From Parasitella parasitica (taxonomy: Eukaryota; Mucoromycota; Mucoromycetes; Mucorales; Mucoraceae): a DNA stretch of 64,000 nt. The notes beneath the pieces were generated by a model. That model searched no databases and was not told the DNA's origin. It saw nothing but the letters and a program-made list of their open reading frames with translations. How positions within the stretch are numbered: position 1 is the first letter of the stretch; each line of letters starts with the position of its first letter. Shown here in pieces: positions 34,726-48,883 of the stretch. Location: NCBI GenBank assembly GCA_025201805.1, contig MU619263.1:150297-214296 (forward strand), in the 5' to 3' direction. A program made the translations under genes and the position numbers.

Positions 34726-37675
34726 TCAAGTAAACTTCTTTGCATTAGCTTTGACCCAGTCAGCAACAAGTTGATGGTCTCGTCCAACCCATTTGGCATT
34801 GACTCTATTACCTTCCAAAGCTTGTTGAAGAGGACGTGCGTATTCCTTGGTATCCTTATCAGCAAAAAAGGCCTCGATTTCATCAATGCGGTCTGAGGAT
34901 ACAAATCCGCCAACAGCAGAGCGGATAGCAGACCCAAACAAGCTTATAGACTTAGCAAACTTGGCATGCAAGACGTCAAAGTTTTTAGTAAAGAATTCCC
35001 ATAAAAGATCACGAGCATCAGGGTTAGAGCTCAGGGAACCAAATACATAGAGAGAATCTTGACCTCTGACTTCCTTGTCATCCATGGACATGGCAAGGTA
35101 TCTTTCGATCAAAGCCTTGCTCTTGACACCACCCAAGGAGTTGAGAGCAATCAATCTTTGATCAGTAGGGAGGTTTTCGTCACGATAAATCTTGAGGATC
35201 TGCTCCCAGAACTTCTCTTCTTCTTCCTCATTCTCAGCAGCACCCAAGACAATGTTATATACGGGACCACGGAGGTTAGGATGAAGAGAGTCATTGTTGC
35301 CTTCAACAAATTGCCAGAAACGCTTCTTGGCTTCTTCCACCGTCTTGGCATCGTCGGAGCGACCAGCATTAGTTAGAGCAAGAACACGCAAGATGTTGGT
35401 AAGATAGTCTTCATTCTCTGCAAATTCCCAGCCAAGTTTATGAGCAATAGGAGCAAACAAGCTGCGACGCAGTGCCTTTAAACCATCACGGATCTCCTCT
35501 GGTTGCTCATACCATACACCGAGAATTTTGCTGAGATGAGTGCTCAATTGAGACCACACACTATGCAATGTATTTCGTCAAGTCAGCCAATATCGAGCTC
35601 ATATTTAATCTATACTTACAAGTAGTTTTCTTCATTGACAAAAGCCTGAGCAAGTTCCAAGAAGGCAGTAGTAGTTTGCTCACCACTGACGCACAAGTTT
35701 CCTGCATCGGCAATCAAACCTACGCGATCAGACGTGTTTGCTAAAAGGCCATCCTTGCCCTTCTTGACCTCATCACCAAGAACACGGATAGTTTCAATAG
35801 GATAGTTAACACGGTAAACAGATGTTTGACCAGCGTTGATCTTGAACAGACCGTCAGCAGGCACATCAAAGTTTTGAGTCTTCTCAGTCAAAGTATAAGG
35901 CTCAATCTTTCCAGGCAAAAGTACGCCAAGAGGGACCCACCAAACGGTTCCATCCTCCTCCTCTTTCAAGTCGCCGGTAGAGAGATAACGAGATTGAGTA
36001 ACACTGATAGACTCAGCACCGTTGCTCTTGACAGCCAAAACAGGGTAACCGACACGCTTTGTCCACAAGGTCATGAATTTGGACACATCTACATTGGCTT
36101 CTTCGCTCAATGCTTTCCAGAGATCATTGGTAGAGGCGTTGCCCAACTTGTGGCGATGAACATAACGCCTGACACCAGCCAAGAAAGTGTCAACGCCAAG
36201 CCATGAGCTCAACATACGAATAACACTGGCACCCTTGTAATAGGAAATGGCATCGAAAATTTGGTGGATTTCAGCGGGGTCGTTGACAACAACTTCAATG
36301 GGATGGGATGAGCGAAGCGCATCCAGACTCAATGCACGAGGCATGTCCTCGTTGACAAAAGAGGTCCAAACATCCCAATCAGGGAAGATGTTATCCACAG
36401 CTAGCCATCCGACCCAAGTGGCGAAACCTTCGTTCAGCCACAAGTGATCCCACCATTCCATAGTGACCAAGTTGCCAAACCATTGATGAGCCAGCTCGTG
36501 ACAAACAGTATATGCCGTACTCTTTTTAAATACAATCGAAGAAGACTTTTCATCAAACAACAACGCGACAGTTCTATAAGTAATCAAGCCCCAGTTTTCC
36601 ATGGCACCAGCTTCAAAGTCAGGGATGGCAACCATGTCGATCTTGGGGAGAGGATAGGGCTCACCAAACACTTTAGCAAAATACTCCAGTGCAGCAACAC
36701 AGACATTCAAAGCATGACGACCTTGCTCGACGGAGCCAGGCAAGGCATAAACACGAGAACGGATGGGCTTTCCGTTATGTTCACCACTAGTAAAGGCTTC
36801 AATATACTCAAAAGGACCGACACAGAAAGCCAAAAGGTATGTGCTCATCAATGGAGTAGTAGAATATTTGACTTCCTTGAGACTCTTGCTAGAGGATTCA
36901 GTCTTGCCCTCAGTCTTGCCCTCAGTCTTGCCCTCAGTCTTGCCCTCAGTCTTGCCAGTAAGTTTACCAGTATCAGAGTAAGGTTTTTCAGAAATAACGT
37001 CCATGTTTGAAAGGGCAACGAGATCGGATGGAACTACCAATGTAACATCAAAGGTTGCCTTGAGGTTAGGCTCGTCCCAACAGGGGAAAGCTCTACGAGC
37101 ATCAGTGGGCTCAAATTGAGTAGTCGCCAAATACTGAGTATTGCCATCAGCGTCCTTGTAGGTAGATCTGTAGAAACCAGCCATATTATCATTCAATTCA
37201 CCCTCAAAGGAAATGTCCAATACAGCCTTAGTGTTTGCGGGAACAGATTCTGCAAATGTCATGGTAGCCAAATCCTTTTTATCATCATAAGTAATGTCAG
37301 TAGCAGATTGCCTAACAAAATTTCATATATCAATATCCAGGAACATCCCCCCCCTTTATATTTACAAGTCCTGGAACACTTACTTTGATTCTGTCTTCAG
37401 GCCTTCTGAAGACAACACGGCAGAATGTATTTTAATATCGCGTGTATTAAGGGTGATTGATTTAGTGTCTTGATCAACATTCAAACTAAATCACGGGGAG
37501 GGTTTAGATGCTATATTCTTTTGCATTAGTTTTTATGAGTTACTTACTTAACCTTGACTTGACCATAGAAGACAAAGGTCTTCAAGTTGGGTTGAAGGGT
37601 CAAATCATAATGGGTAGGCTTGACATTTGTAGGCAAGACTTGACGGTCAGGATTTTCTGCAGTGGATGTACACAT
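34726..37675 (-). CDS. APE2: M1-family zinc aminopeptidase (Ape2/Aap1, puromycin-sensitive type)
   Basis: Exons 37675-37548, 37485-37384, 37311-35620 and 35560-34726 give 918 residues. It opens with RQVLPTNVKPTHYDL. The substrate loop GAMENWG and the zinc site HELAHQWFG followed by the downstream Glu in WLNEGFATW are intact, so it should be active. The C-terminal ERAP1-like helical domain runs from about residue 560 to the end. Such enzymes trim N-terminal residues from peptides in the cytosol or periplasm; no signal peptide is visible. An unusual feature is a run of GKTE units (encoded at about 36898-36956) inserted in a surface loop between the first two domains. A start at 37675 gives MCTSTAENP; an upstream start is possible but not needed. 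Confidence 0.95.
36898..36956. repeat. 12-nt tandem repeat inside the aminopeptidase gene
   Basis: About five copies of a 12-nt unit (plus strand CTTGCCCTCAGT) encode repeated GKTE on the minus strand. Copies are nearly identical, which suggests recent expansion. Confidence 0.9.
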
Positions 37676-40600
37676 ATTAGATGACAGGTCTCTTTTTTCT
37701 TCTTTGAAAGTAAAGTGTAAGAAGAAGGATAAAAGAAGCGTGGTAAAGTTACGAGTTTGTTGCTTTATATTTTCGTATTACGTACACAAAATACGAAATC
37801 CAGGCGGCACTTGGCTCAATGCAAAAAAATGCCCCTTCTAAAACAGGAATTGTACTCCATAAAAGTCTAGAAGGCAAACACAAATTATAGTCAGACTTTT
37901 GTAGATATTAAAAAATCCGTTTAACGAGATACTAATAATTAACTTTGATAGTCGTATTAATTGTTATTAGCTACATGTTTCTGATCGCTATTGCTAGTGA
38001 GCGTTCCAATTGTATTTATAGGATGGCTTGCTTAAAATTTGAAAAAACCTTCATCCCCGACGGTCGGCTCAAACTGACAACCATATTGACCTTCTACTTT
38101 GGTCAGTTTCTTCCATTTTTGTAACATGTCAAACTAAAATGAAAAAGCCGATTATAAAAAGCGTTCCATGAGGAAATTGGTACCCATTTATACAAGATAC
38201 TACATTATTAGGTCCGGGTTTCTCAAAAAAAAAAAAAAATTACCTGCTAAAGATATTTCGGTTATAACTTTTTTTGACAATATTTGTAAATATGAAGTAT
38301 TCTAGACGTCTCCAATATATCGAAATTATGTAGAGGCCTTTTGTGCCTTGTTTACATAACACTTGTAACTACATTTTCACGCCTTTTTTCTTTGTTCATC
38401 GTAGAACTGGGATATTATGCTGATGCATTGGCACAGCATTAAAACATTACTTCTGAACCACCTAAAGGATAAAGCATTAGAATTGAGGTTTTAATCAGTG
38501 TTGTCATTATCCGACAAATTATTGTTTTACAATAACGAGGTGGTCCACACCACTTTGCTTTGCGAAGTTACTCAAAGTTTAAAAGCATTGCTCACTTACT
38601 GACGCCACTGCTCAATTTGTTCAATCTCATCATTGTAATGGTGTGATGGCTCTATTACGTAAACCTTTGCTTCATCAAGTATTAAATACTGAGCAGTAGT
38701 TTTTGGCCCATAACTGCTTCAAAAAGCACCATCAATGTAAGATCAGACGTACATATCACACTTTAGAGCTAGGGTAAACTGATTCAAACCTTGCTCTCAC
38801 TGTTAAATTTATACATTAATAGCTGGTTTAAGAAATCACTAAATTCCACATAGATAAACGCATAGCTAATACTATTATTATTATTATTTATTACTGAGGC
38901 CTGTAGTTGTGCTAGGACGTGTCAATTTTTCATTCGCTTCATTTTTTTTTCGGTTATCATTGCCCGTTTTCTGATTATTAGTGTTTATCCCAAAATAAAC
39001 TGTAGAGCCAAGATAGTACCTGGAAAACAGAGGGTTAGCTCAGGGATGTTTTTACCAAATTTGACAGCCCTAAAAGAGGTCTACAATTTCTTTGTAAAGC
39101 ATATTATCTTGCACAAAATAGTATTGAAGAGCAAAGATTTTTTTACAGCTACTATTGCAACTATTTCTGGAAATGATTTATAAATTATGCGTCGCCCAGT
39201 GCAAATTAAATATGCATGGGATAGCCTTAATCATGGCAGTATCACAAAAATATAAAGCGTGGCCTGGTTTCGATGCTATAACATACTTACGATTATAGCT
39301 TTTTACAACAAACAAAAATAAAGAGACTGCAAGAACTATTTACAGGTACACATTGAAGAAAATGAAACTCTGTTCTCCAAAGCAAGTTGGTGTTAGTTAC
39401 GAAATTAAATAATAGTAACTAAACTGTGTAAAAGAAATTTCAATGTGTTTATAATAAAATTCAATGTATTTATATCTTCACTGTATTCATGCTATCTATG
39501 AATTCTCGGCATCCTCCAAATTCAAACTGTCAAATCTCCTTTTCTGACAAATAAATACTCCACATCAAATGTAACAATGATAGTTATAATCACACTACTG
39601 CCCCACCACCTGAGCTGCATACATACATAAGTTTGCTTGAAAATTATTTATACAACCTTGAATATTTTGTTAGTTCCTTGATAACGCTTAATGGCGTCAT
39701 TGTAATGATTCACATTACATGATGTCTCATTTTACATGAAACATCCAATTATTATAAATAGGTTCAACTTCTACCAGATATTGGAACGGCAGTGAAAATG
39801 TCTGTAATAGTTACTATATTTTATTAAAATAAACATTTCTAATATACTAGCAAATCTATTATGTATAAGTTTTCCTTATCACTACAAACCTGATCTGTCA
39901 ATATTTTTTTTTTAAAGGTTTTTATTGATTGCTCCGCGTAAAGAACAGTGATGAGACTGCCTCAAGAGACGGGCGCAAAATGATTTGGTAACTAATAAGA
40001 TAATACATATGTCAAGGCTAAATGATCTGTCAATATCGATCATTGTTTACATATAAGTTTATAGTTCATATAAACACCGCCGCATTGCTGTCAATTACTT
40101 CTTGTCCAATAATATTCACATATATGATATAGTAAGTAATAACCCTGATAGCAATGTCAACAATTAGATACACAAACCGTCCATTAACATGGTACATCAA
40201 TATACTCTTACTACTAGATAATTGTACTCCATCACTTGAATATTGAAAAATAAAACTGTTTTTGCAGATAACTACTTTTGACAGAGACATCGCCCCGCGG
40301 AAGCCAAGTTATGCTCAGATAGCGATGATCATGCCTGTTTTTATGGCGCATAAGACAAGCTATGATTTGCTCTTTATCGAAGTCTATCAACGATTATACA
40401 AAATTTCGATATGAAAATTTGTGATTTCAGCTGATAATGTTATAGATATCAATGAAAACATGGAAACCAATGTTGTTGCCAGATGGCGTCAAATTAATCA
40501 TGTAGATTTGAAATCAGCGTGTCTGATGCTTGCACCAATTGGATATACACAAATACAACAACTTGTTCTTCTATTGTTTCAAAACTTATATGTTAGTTTG

Positions 40601-43200
40601 CCTTTTTTTTTTCTACTGATTGCTATTCTTATCAAGACATAACATGTTAATAGAATCATCGAATTCTGGGCATAATATGTTAATTCCGGGTTTTTTTTTC
40701 TTTCTAATTTGTTTTTTCGTCCTTCTATTTGTTGTTATCAGTGTAATACTTCAGGGTTTCCAATGAGATGATTGGGCTTGATACTATACTATGGACAGAC
40801 AAGAGGTTGATGATTATTCTAATTGTAGACAGGGTCACTGTCCGTAATTGTACCTAGTAGAGTGTATGTGCTGGGACTTTAAGCTCGCCTTTAAGCAATT
40901 GAAGATTATGAGGGCAAGTATATAGATTTATTAAATAAAAATAAACGGAAATGAAAAAACAGATAAATTCATTAATGTTCGTTTATCGGTGGTATTAACT
41001 GTTGTTTCCATACAAAGGCTACATATGTCATGTTTAACATGGTTACGATGGAACGTAATTCTTTAACAAATGAGGAATAAGCTATAAGTTTTAATTGATC
41101 CTCTTGCAAGGTTCCAGGCTTATTCAAAGAATACATCAAGATCTTCTCTTTAATGTAAAATAGAAAATAGGTCTGCCCTGGAAATGCTGTGATTTAGTAA
41201 TGTTTGACTCTTCTTGACAATCATCAGATGTTATGTGGATAAACATTGATTGGGATATATTTTAGTATAAATAGAGGTCATTTCTTATGTCAGTAAAAGT
41301 CTTTAGTTCTGTATCTGGTTTTATTCAAAAAGAGTCTCAATTACTTCTTTCATATAACATTTACACAACATTTCCCTGCGCTCTTCGACACTGGCACAAT
41401 ATTAGGTTATTTATATGGTTTAAAGAATTGAGAAAGATTCTTGATTAGCAGCTTGTTTGCTGCTTATGTAATGTCTGCTTACAAATCATGACAACCAATG
41501 TGCATTTGTCATCTATTCATCCATTCATTCATTTATTCATTCATATCATTTGGCAAATACCAAATATACCGCTAGTACTTCTGCCTCGCATACTTTATTT
41601 GTTGCATGAACTTACCTTACTTAAATAGTTTGTATAAATAGGAACCTATTTGATGAAGATTGTTGATAATCATATTATGAATAATTGGTGCAGTAATGTG
41701 TTCAACTAATCATTGCATAGTGGTATATATGCTTTAAATTGACGATTCACGACAAAAACAAAGATTGCTTATAAGAGCATATAACTTCATGCGTATTTTT
41801 CTTTTTACCTGTTGCCTACAAGAAGCTGAAAGTTATTGTTATTCTAATTATTACACGTATTTCAAAATCATATTAGATTATATACCTGGATAAAGCTAAT
41901 AAACTTTCATCTCATTTTACATTAGGCGTTTGGCTGTGATCGACAATTCGGCAAGTATCACTCTGGGGACATAATGGATCATCGGCTGATTCGAATCAGT
42001 TAAATATCGTTTTATTTTTAATGTCTTCTATATTTTTATGTTAGGTAATAAGTATTGCTGTTTGTCTCATTTTATAATGGAATACTATCTTTGTCTATGT
42101 CATACTTGATCTCAGCCAGATTAGATTTACGCATGGCAAGCTATAATGGAATTTTACCTGAGCGGATTATATGGCAATGTATGTGGAATTGGTCACTGGG
42201 CAGTTGTGAAGTTATTAAGGTTTATTCTTCAATAAAATTGTTTTCTAAAATTGAAAGTATTTACGAAAATCTAGCTTATCGGTTATTCCATTAATCATTA
42301 TGCTATTACTACCCTCATTACCAATGCTACACTCGCGACCTCATCTCCAAATAACTTGTACTTGACAAACATTTTGAAACTTGATGACTGAATAATCATT
42401 ATCAATGTATAAATGCCTTAATATCTATGTTTAAAATTTGCACTCGCAGGTATAAATATTATATACTTTTTGAACATGTAGCATGTGTAATCCTGATTCT
42501 TGATATTGGAGATAGTTTGTAAACAATTTAAAACATACGTTTTTTTTCCCTCCTCTTCTTCAAAAAAGATATTTGAACTGCTACAAATCGCTTCTATAAT
42601 AGAGGAAAAAAGCATATTTATATCCTACTATGCACATCACACACCATACATCATACAGTAACGCTTCAATATGAATGATCATTATTGGCATTTAATAGTA
42701 GCGATGATCATTTTTATTCTACATTCATTCACCATATACAGAGTGCGGTCATTTATTTAGCTATTCTATCTGCATCGATTATCATGTCTGTTGACTATTC
42801 TTGTGGCCATTTGTCCAGCGATTTCCAAATTAATAATGTCAAAAAGAGAAGAATTAGTTGCCTTTCTTCATAATCGTATTATCGCTCGTAGTATAGAATA
42901 TCTCATTCGCTTATAACGTGCAACATCAATCCTTCTGATACTCGAATCACTGTGGTTGATTCATTCATTTATTTGGCAAGATCATTAGTAGTCGTGTTGA
43001 ACTCACAAAAGTCAAACGCTACTCTTAGCAGTTAAATGAAATTAATCTCATTAGCTTTGTACACTTGATCAACCATTGATTGTAGAGCTTGTTTCTACAT
43101 TATGACTGTGATTTACAAGCTAATAAAAAAAAAAAAAACCTTTTTAATTTTCATTTTCTGTCAACACACAATAGAATACATAAAACCATTTAGAACCATC
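37676..43200. other. 5.5 kb gene-poor, AT-rich stretch
   Basis: No gene I can support on either strand; frames at 40066, 40421, 42055 and 42685 are all under 85 codons, without family similarity or consistent splicing. It holds a CATT-type microsatellite (41512-41545), several TATAAATA boxes and one LTR-like segment (41229-41359). The start holds the aminopeptidase promoter and the end that of the small basic protein. Confidence 0.5.
41229..41359 (+). mobile_element. Possible solo LTR
   Basis: A 131-bp segment begins TGTTAT and ends ATAACA, an inverted terminal match typical of retrotransposon LTRs. It holds a TATAAATA box at about 41266 and a following transcribed-looking stretch. I do not see a clear flanking target-site duplication, and no internal retrotransposon sequence is adjacent, so it stays tentative. 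Confidence 0.3.
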
Positions 43201-43591
43201 ATGGGCAAAACCAAGAAAGAGTTAACAATAAAAAAAACCCCATATACCCGAAACAGCAAGCCTCAATCAACAAAAGATAAAAAAGCCATTATCAAAAACA
43301 AAAAGCCTTTGACCAAATCTGAAAAATTAAAGAACGCTGACATGACTGAAAGTTTAGACAGTTTGATGAACGATCTTACACAGCACCTTGCGCCAAAGAA
43401 AAAGTTGACCAAGATCAAAAATGACAATATGGAAGATGTAAGCATGAAATTGAAAGATTTTTTTTTTTTGTTACCTGCATCTAAATTGAATTAACCTTTT
43501 GCAGCCAGCGAAATTAGAAAAGGAACAACGTCGTTTCGAAAAGACACAGACTGACATGGATGAAGCACTTGGTTTATTGACCAAATTGTAG
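43201..43591 (+). CDS. Small lysine-rich protein of unknown function
   Basis: Exons 43201-43437 and 43505-43591 (67-nt intron) give 107 residues. The first 55 are extremely basic (MGKTKKELTIKK, KAIIKNKKPLTKSEK), then a helix (ESLDSLMNDLTQHL) and a C-terminal helix KLEKEQRRFEKTQTDMDEALGLL. The basic head suggests nucleolar or RNA binding, as in small ribosome-assembly factors, but I cannot place it in a family. The in-phase intron with a TTGCAG acceptor supports a real gene. It lies 200 bp from the convergent actin stop. Confidence 0.7.
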
Positions 43592-43790
43592 ACAAGTGTT
43601 TTATATTATTGATTTTTATTAATGAAGAGATAAAAAAAAAGATGAACATAATAAAAAACAACTTGCTTACGGTCCTTTTCTTATGAAAATTTTAGGTGAG
43701 GAAAAGTAAACGAACTTTAGAAAAGATATATAGTTTGAAACAAAGAAAGTAAACAAAGAGTTCTTTTTTTTTCTTTTTTTTTTACGAAAC

Positions 43791-45181
<1,391 letters not shown>

Positions 45182-47174
45182 TTTGAGAATATAAACTTTA
45201 GAAAGTGAAAAAGAAGAAGAAAAAAAAGAGAAAATAAAAAAAGTTGGCAGAAGAGATAAAAAAGAGCGAATTGTACGTAGCCTAACTGTAAACCAAGTGA
45301 CGCAGATAGATACTATTGGTCTCTATTGAAAGACGCTGTGTATCAATCCTTTATCCTAGCAACTCAGTTCATTTTGTTGGCACAAAGGGATCCTCAATTT
45401 CTCGTGTTTTTGCCTATGTTACACTCCTAATGAAACTTGTCCTTATTTAACAACCTTGAACAAGAAGCCTCCTACCCTTCCCTCTCCTTTTAATGTACCT
45501 CTTTACATTTGGTGTAGAAAAAAAGGCATTATAATGAATCACAAGACAACATATCCTCCCCCTTTTTTTTATTAGAATGAAAACAGCATATGCCTGGACC
45601 TACTCAACCTGATGCCCATAAGAGCAATATGTATATGCTGGTAAATACACAAAAAAAGGCCCGAGTTGCGCTCACGCTTTCATATACACAATACAAAAAA
45701 TAAAAAGCTAGTAATTAAAAAGATCAAGAAAGATTAAGCCCTAAACATCTTGTTTCCATGTATCCCCTTACATATCTCACACATTTTTCCAATTCTTCAT
45801 CAGCTTTGTGGTTTACCAAAAGGATGTTCAAATGGCCTCACATCTCATCCCGGTTGAGCATTATAAGGATATCTATCGTTTGATGAAAACAGGGTATTTT
45901 TGAAAGGCATTTGAAAGAATCAGTTTATACAAAAACGAGCTGTTTTTGAATGTACGAAATTCGAATTTTCCAAGTTTTAGTATCCTTAACAACAACCAAA
46001 AGAATAAAAGGAGACACAAAGATATCCTACACATGTGGGATTCGTTTTTCGTTTCAAAAAAAAAAACCTTGATTTATCGTTTTGATTGTGTAGTACAACT
46101 ACAATGAAAGAGTGTCTCTTGCCACCACACATATCAATTTGCGGGCATCCAATGGGCCTTGTTTTATATTATAGATTGTATGTTGTTTGGCCTATGCACC
46201 TTTAACAGCAATTTTGGTCGTGTTTACGAAACAATGCAACATTTGGTTGAGGTTTACGTTAAAGTTGACTTGCGAGAGCAAAAAAAGTTTTTAAATCAAC
46301 TTTTTGAGAAATTATACCAGAACATTACAAAGATGCGTAGTAGACAAACCTCATTAAGTTACCATCAAAAATCAGGCACCAACATTTTTGTTATGCGGAG
46401 CTTAGAAGGGCCGGAAAAACCAATGATAGATTTGCTTCTGTACATCCATGAAGTTCCCCAAATCATAGTATTGCAATTTTCTCTCGATTAATGGTACTAT
46501 ATCTTAGAAAAATCTTCAGAACTTTTTTTTTTAACGAAAAAAAAAAAAAAAAACGATACTTGAATATGATTAAACTCTACTCCTTGGAATCATCTAATGC
46601 GTTTAGGATGAGTCAGTTATTATGTGGATATTATGTTCATGTCCTATTTAATTGCATAGAGATCGACTTTGGCAATACTCGCTTCCCTTGGCTGACAATC
46701 TTCTATCAAATTTGATTCAAGATGTTTATATCCAATCCCGGAATCCTATTTTGTAAATTATTAGGACACCCCTAAACCCGTGATAACACATCTAATCAAG
46801 TTTCTTGGTTTAGAAGATGATGGTTAATAGTGATATCATCAGATGCGTAAGCTAATCCCTATCTTGATCTTAAATCAAGATTATCATCACAAGTGCTTAT
46901 GCAAAGAGTATAATATTTATATACGGTACATACGTCATGAATAGTTTTATTGTAACACCATCCAGTCAAGTCAATCCGTTATCAGTAGTCAATATGCATA
47001 CACACGAATACAAATGCTCCTTTAAATATTATAATTGGACATTATATATTATAACCTAAATATAGCATAAATATCATATTTCTTTATTAACGAGCTTCTG
47101 TAAGAAAAAACATAGAGGGTAACATATAGCTTGTCCTGCTTTCTAAATGATTATATACCGGTATATAAACGAAA
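45182..47174. other. Intergenic region upstream of actin
   Basis: Contains the actin promoter (coding-strand CT-rich tracts at 45200-45240) and one frame worth noting at 46180-46491. Long A runs lie at 46536-46553. No other gene is supported. Confidence 0.5.
46180..46491 (+). CDS. Hypothetical small ORF
   Basis: 103 codons from the first ATG. The middle reads as a plausible amphipathic helix (VEVYVKVDLREQKKFLNQLFEKL) followed by MRSRQTSLSY and MRSLEGPEKPMIDLLLYIHEV, which looks more protein-like than random AT-rich DNA. No family is recognised, no splice partner was found, and the region lies 1 kb upstream of actin. It may be a relic or chance frame. Confidence 0.25.
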   Translation: MLFGLCTFNSNFGRVYETMQHLVEVYVKVDLREQKKFLNQLFEKLYQNITKMRSRQTSLSYHQKSGTNIFVMRSLEGPEKPMIDLLLYIHEVPQIIVLQFSLD

Positions 47175-47629
47175 TCACTTTTTTTTCAGCAACTGAATCA
47201 GTTTGCATTGTTCTTCTAACAGTTTCTCCAGGCTTAACTCTTGATCTTCTTGTTCATTGTGTAATACATCTTTCAAATACTTGTTTTGAATCATTTTGTA
47301 CATTGTCTTCGAATTATCTAGGACTCTGTATAATTCGTCTAGTATTAGGCGTTCCTTGGTATTTTTCGGGATATAATTTGGATTGAAAGCATTGTTTGAT
47401 GCAGCAGTGATTGGCAAAGAAGCAGGCGTTATAATGTGTTGTTGTGTTTGATGAATACAATGAGCGGATGAATATGGAGACGGTGGCAGAGACGCTAGTA
47501 CAGAGGCACAGCGCATTTGAATTCTGTTAAATATCATATTTGTCTAAGAATTAGTAAAAATATAAGAGAAAGAGAGAAGAGCAAGACAACCCTTTCTAAT
47601 TCTCTTAAATATAAAGGCACTTTTCCCAT
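47175..47629 (-). CDS. Unknown protein, probably lacking its 5' exons here
   Basis: Exon 47543-47175 is open for 123 codons and probably joins an upstream exon 47629-47591 (MGKVPLYLRELER), giving 135 residues. It contains ASVLASLPPSPYSSAH, a disordered part, then a C-terminal helical segment (ERLILDELYRVLDNSKTMY, ELSLEKLLEEQCKL) that could form a coiled coil. Further upstream the same frame stays protein-like (WDCAIWFKQTVAK) but meets a TGA at about 47645, so either another intron lies there or the gene is damaged. No family recognised. Confidence 0.4.
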
Positions 47630-47724
47630 TCTGTGCGCCACCTTGGATCACTTTGCCACAGTCTGCTTGAACCAAATTGCACAGTCCCAAAACTTCAGGT
47701 ACATTTGAAAGGGTATGTTATGGC

Positions 47725-47755
<31 letters not shown>

Positions 47756-47871
47756 TGTTTCTACAGGATGAAGGGAAATTTTCCAGATACAAAATTTTTC
47801 CTTTTTTTTTATCTTCTTTCAAAACTAAAATGCTTTTCAAAAAAAACAATCAAGAAGAAACTAAATTTAAT

Positions 47872-48861
47872 ATGGATAAATTACAGCAGTTTAAAAGAAA
47901 AAAGAAGAAAGAGATGAAAGCATTAACCGCAACATCAAATTATATGAAAGGATTTCACATTGAAAATAAGTACATGTCTCTCACTTCTTTTGTGGATGCC
48001 ATTTATCCGCCAAATCGATGCACTCTATGCGATGCAATTCTTTCGTCAAGAATTGAGTCGAATCAGCACTTTAAAGAAAAGCATAAAAACAGCAAATCAA
48101 GATATATTTGTATGCATCCGTATTGCGATTATCGATTTTTAACGCGAGGCGCTCTACGACTTCATATCTCACATGCCCATCTACTAATTCAATCTGAAAA
48201 GCCTCTACCCGACTCATTCCACCAGGAAAATCTTTTCTCAACTGCTACTACAACAACACCATCACCTACATTGTCAGGAATGAGCATGGAGCCAATGTCA
48301 ACTCCCGCCTCCCCTCCTCCATCAGTCAACTCACCACCACAATCAGCTCAACCACTGCAATCAGCTCGACCACCTATTCCTCCTACTCCTTCTATATCAG
48401 AGCCTATAATTGCAATTAAAAATGAAAAAATATCGTCCAGGACGTTGCACTCTCTCTCATCTCCATCTTCATCCCCACCTAATCATATAACAACCAAAAA
48501 ATTATTCACTAGGCAACCAGCATTTGTTGCTAAGCAACCGACATTTATAGATGATTTGACACCATCACCACCGCCCTCGCCCTTTTCAATGTATCATCCC
48601 AAAAAAGACTCGCAAGCAAGAAAAGCCATTTTATCGAAGAAAGCAGAGCTCTTTTTGAATTCTATTTATCCCCCATTGCAATGTCCAAGCTGTAAACAAA
48701 CTTTTCCTAGGAAGACAAATGTTATCAAACATTTGACAGAGGCTCATGTCGGCCAAGAGCCTTATCGCTGCATTTATCCAAAATGTAACCACCCTAAATT
48801 ATATACAACTCGGGAAGGTCTTATTTATCATATAGTGCGTGTTCATGATGTAGAAAAATAA
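47872..48861 (+). CDS. C2H2 zinc-finger protein with two finger pairs
   Basis: 329 residues from the ATG at 47872; upstream in-frame sequence runs through a 28-A homopolymer and is unlikely to be translated, while ATGs at 47914 and 47947 are alternatives. The first finger pair (about residues 45-105) reads CTLCDAIL...HFKEKH and CMHPYCDYRF...HISHAH. A long Pro/Ser/Thr-rich linker follows (about 110-245). The second pair at the C-terminus reads CPSCKQTF...HLTEAH and CIYPKCNHPK...HIVRVH. In each pair the first finger has C-X2-C and the second C-X4-C, and each is preceded by the same motif (AIYPPNRC, SIYPPLQC), so the pair was duplicated. Likely a nuclear DNA-binding protein; targets unknown. Its stop is 22 bp from the convergent VPS71 stop. 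Confidence 0.8.
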   Translation: MDKLQQFKRKKKKEMKALTATSNYMKGFHIENKYMSLTSFVDAIYPPNRCTLCDAILSSRIESNQHFKEKHKNSKSRYICMHPYCDYRFLTRGALRLHISHAHLLIQSEKPLPDSFHQENLFSTATTTTPSPTLSGMSMEPMSTPASPPPSVNSPPQSAQPLQSARPPIPPTPSISEPIIAIKNEKISSRTLHSLSSPSSSPPNHITTKKLFTRQPAFVAKQPTFIDDLTPSPPPSPFSMYHPKKDSQARKAILSKKAELFLNSIYPPLQCPSCKQTFPRKTNVIKHLTEAHVGQEPYRCIYPKCNHPKLYTTREGLIYHIVRVHDVEK

Positions 48862-48883
48862 AAGCTTTTACTATTGAACTGTC

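Noticed and set aside
36444-37010. 188-codon plus-strand frame opposite the aminopeptidase
   Set aside because: Antisense shadow; its repeated ALSL stretch is the reverse reading of the GKTE repeat.
39030-39090. tRNA-like string (GGTTAGCTCAGGGA)
   Set aside because: No matching B box at the right distance and no cloverleaf can be drawn.
41985-42005. GATTCGAATC palindrome resembling a tRNA B box
   Set aside because: No A box upstream and no acceptor stem.
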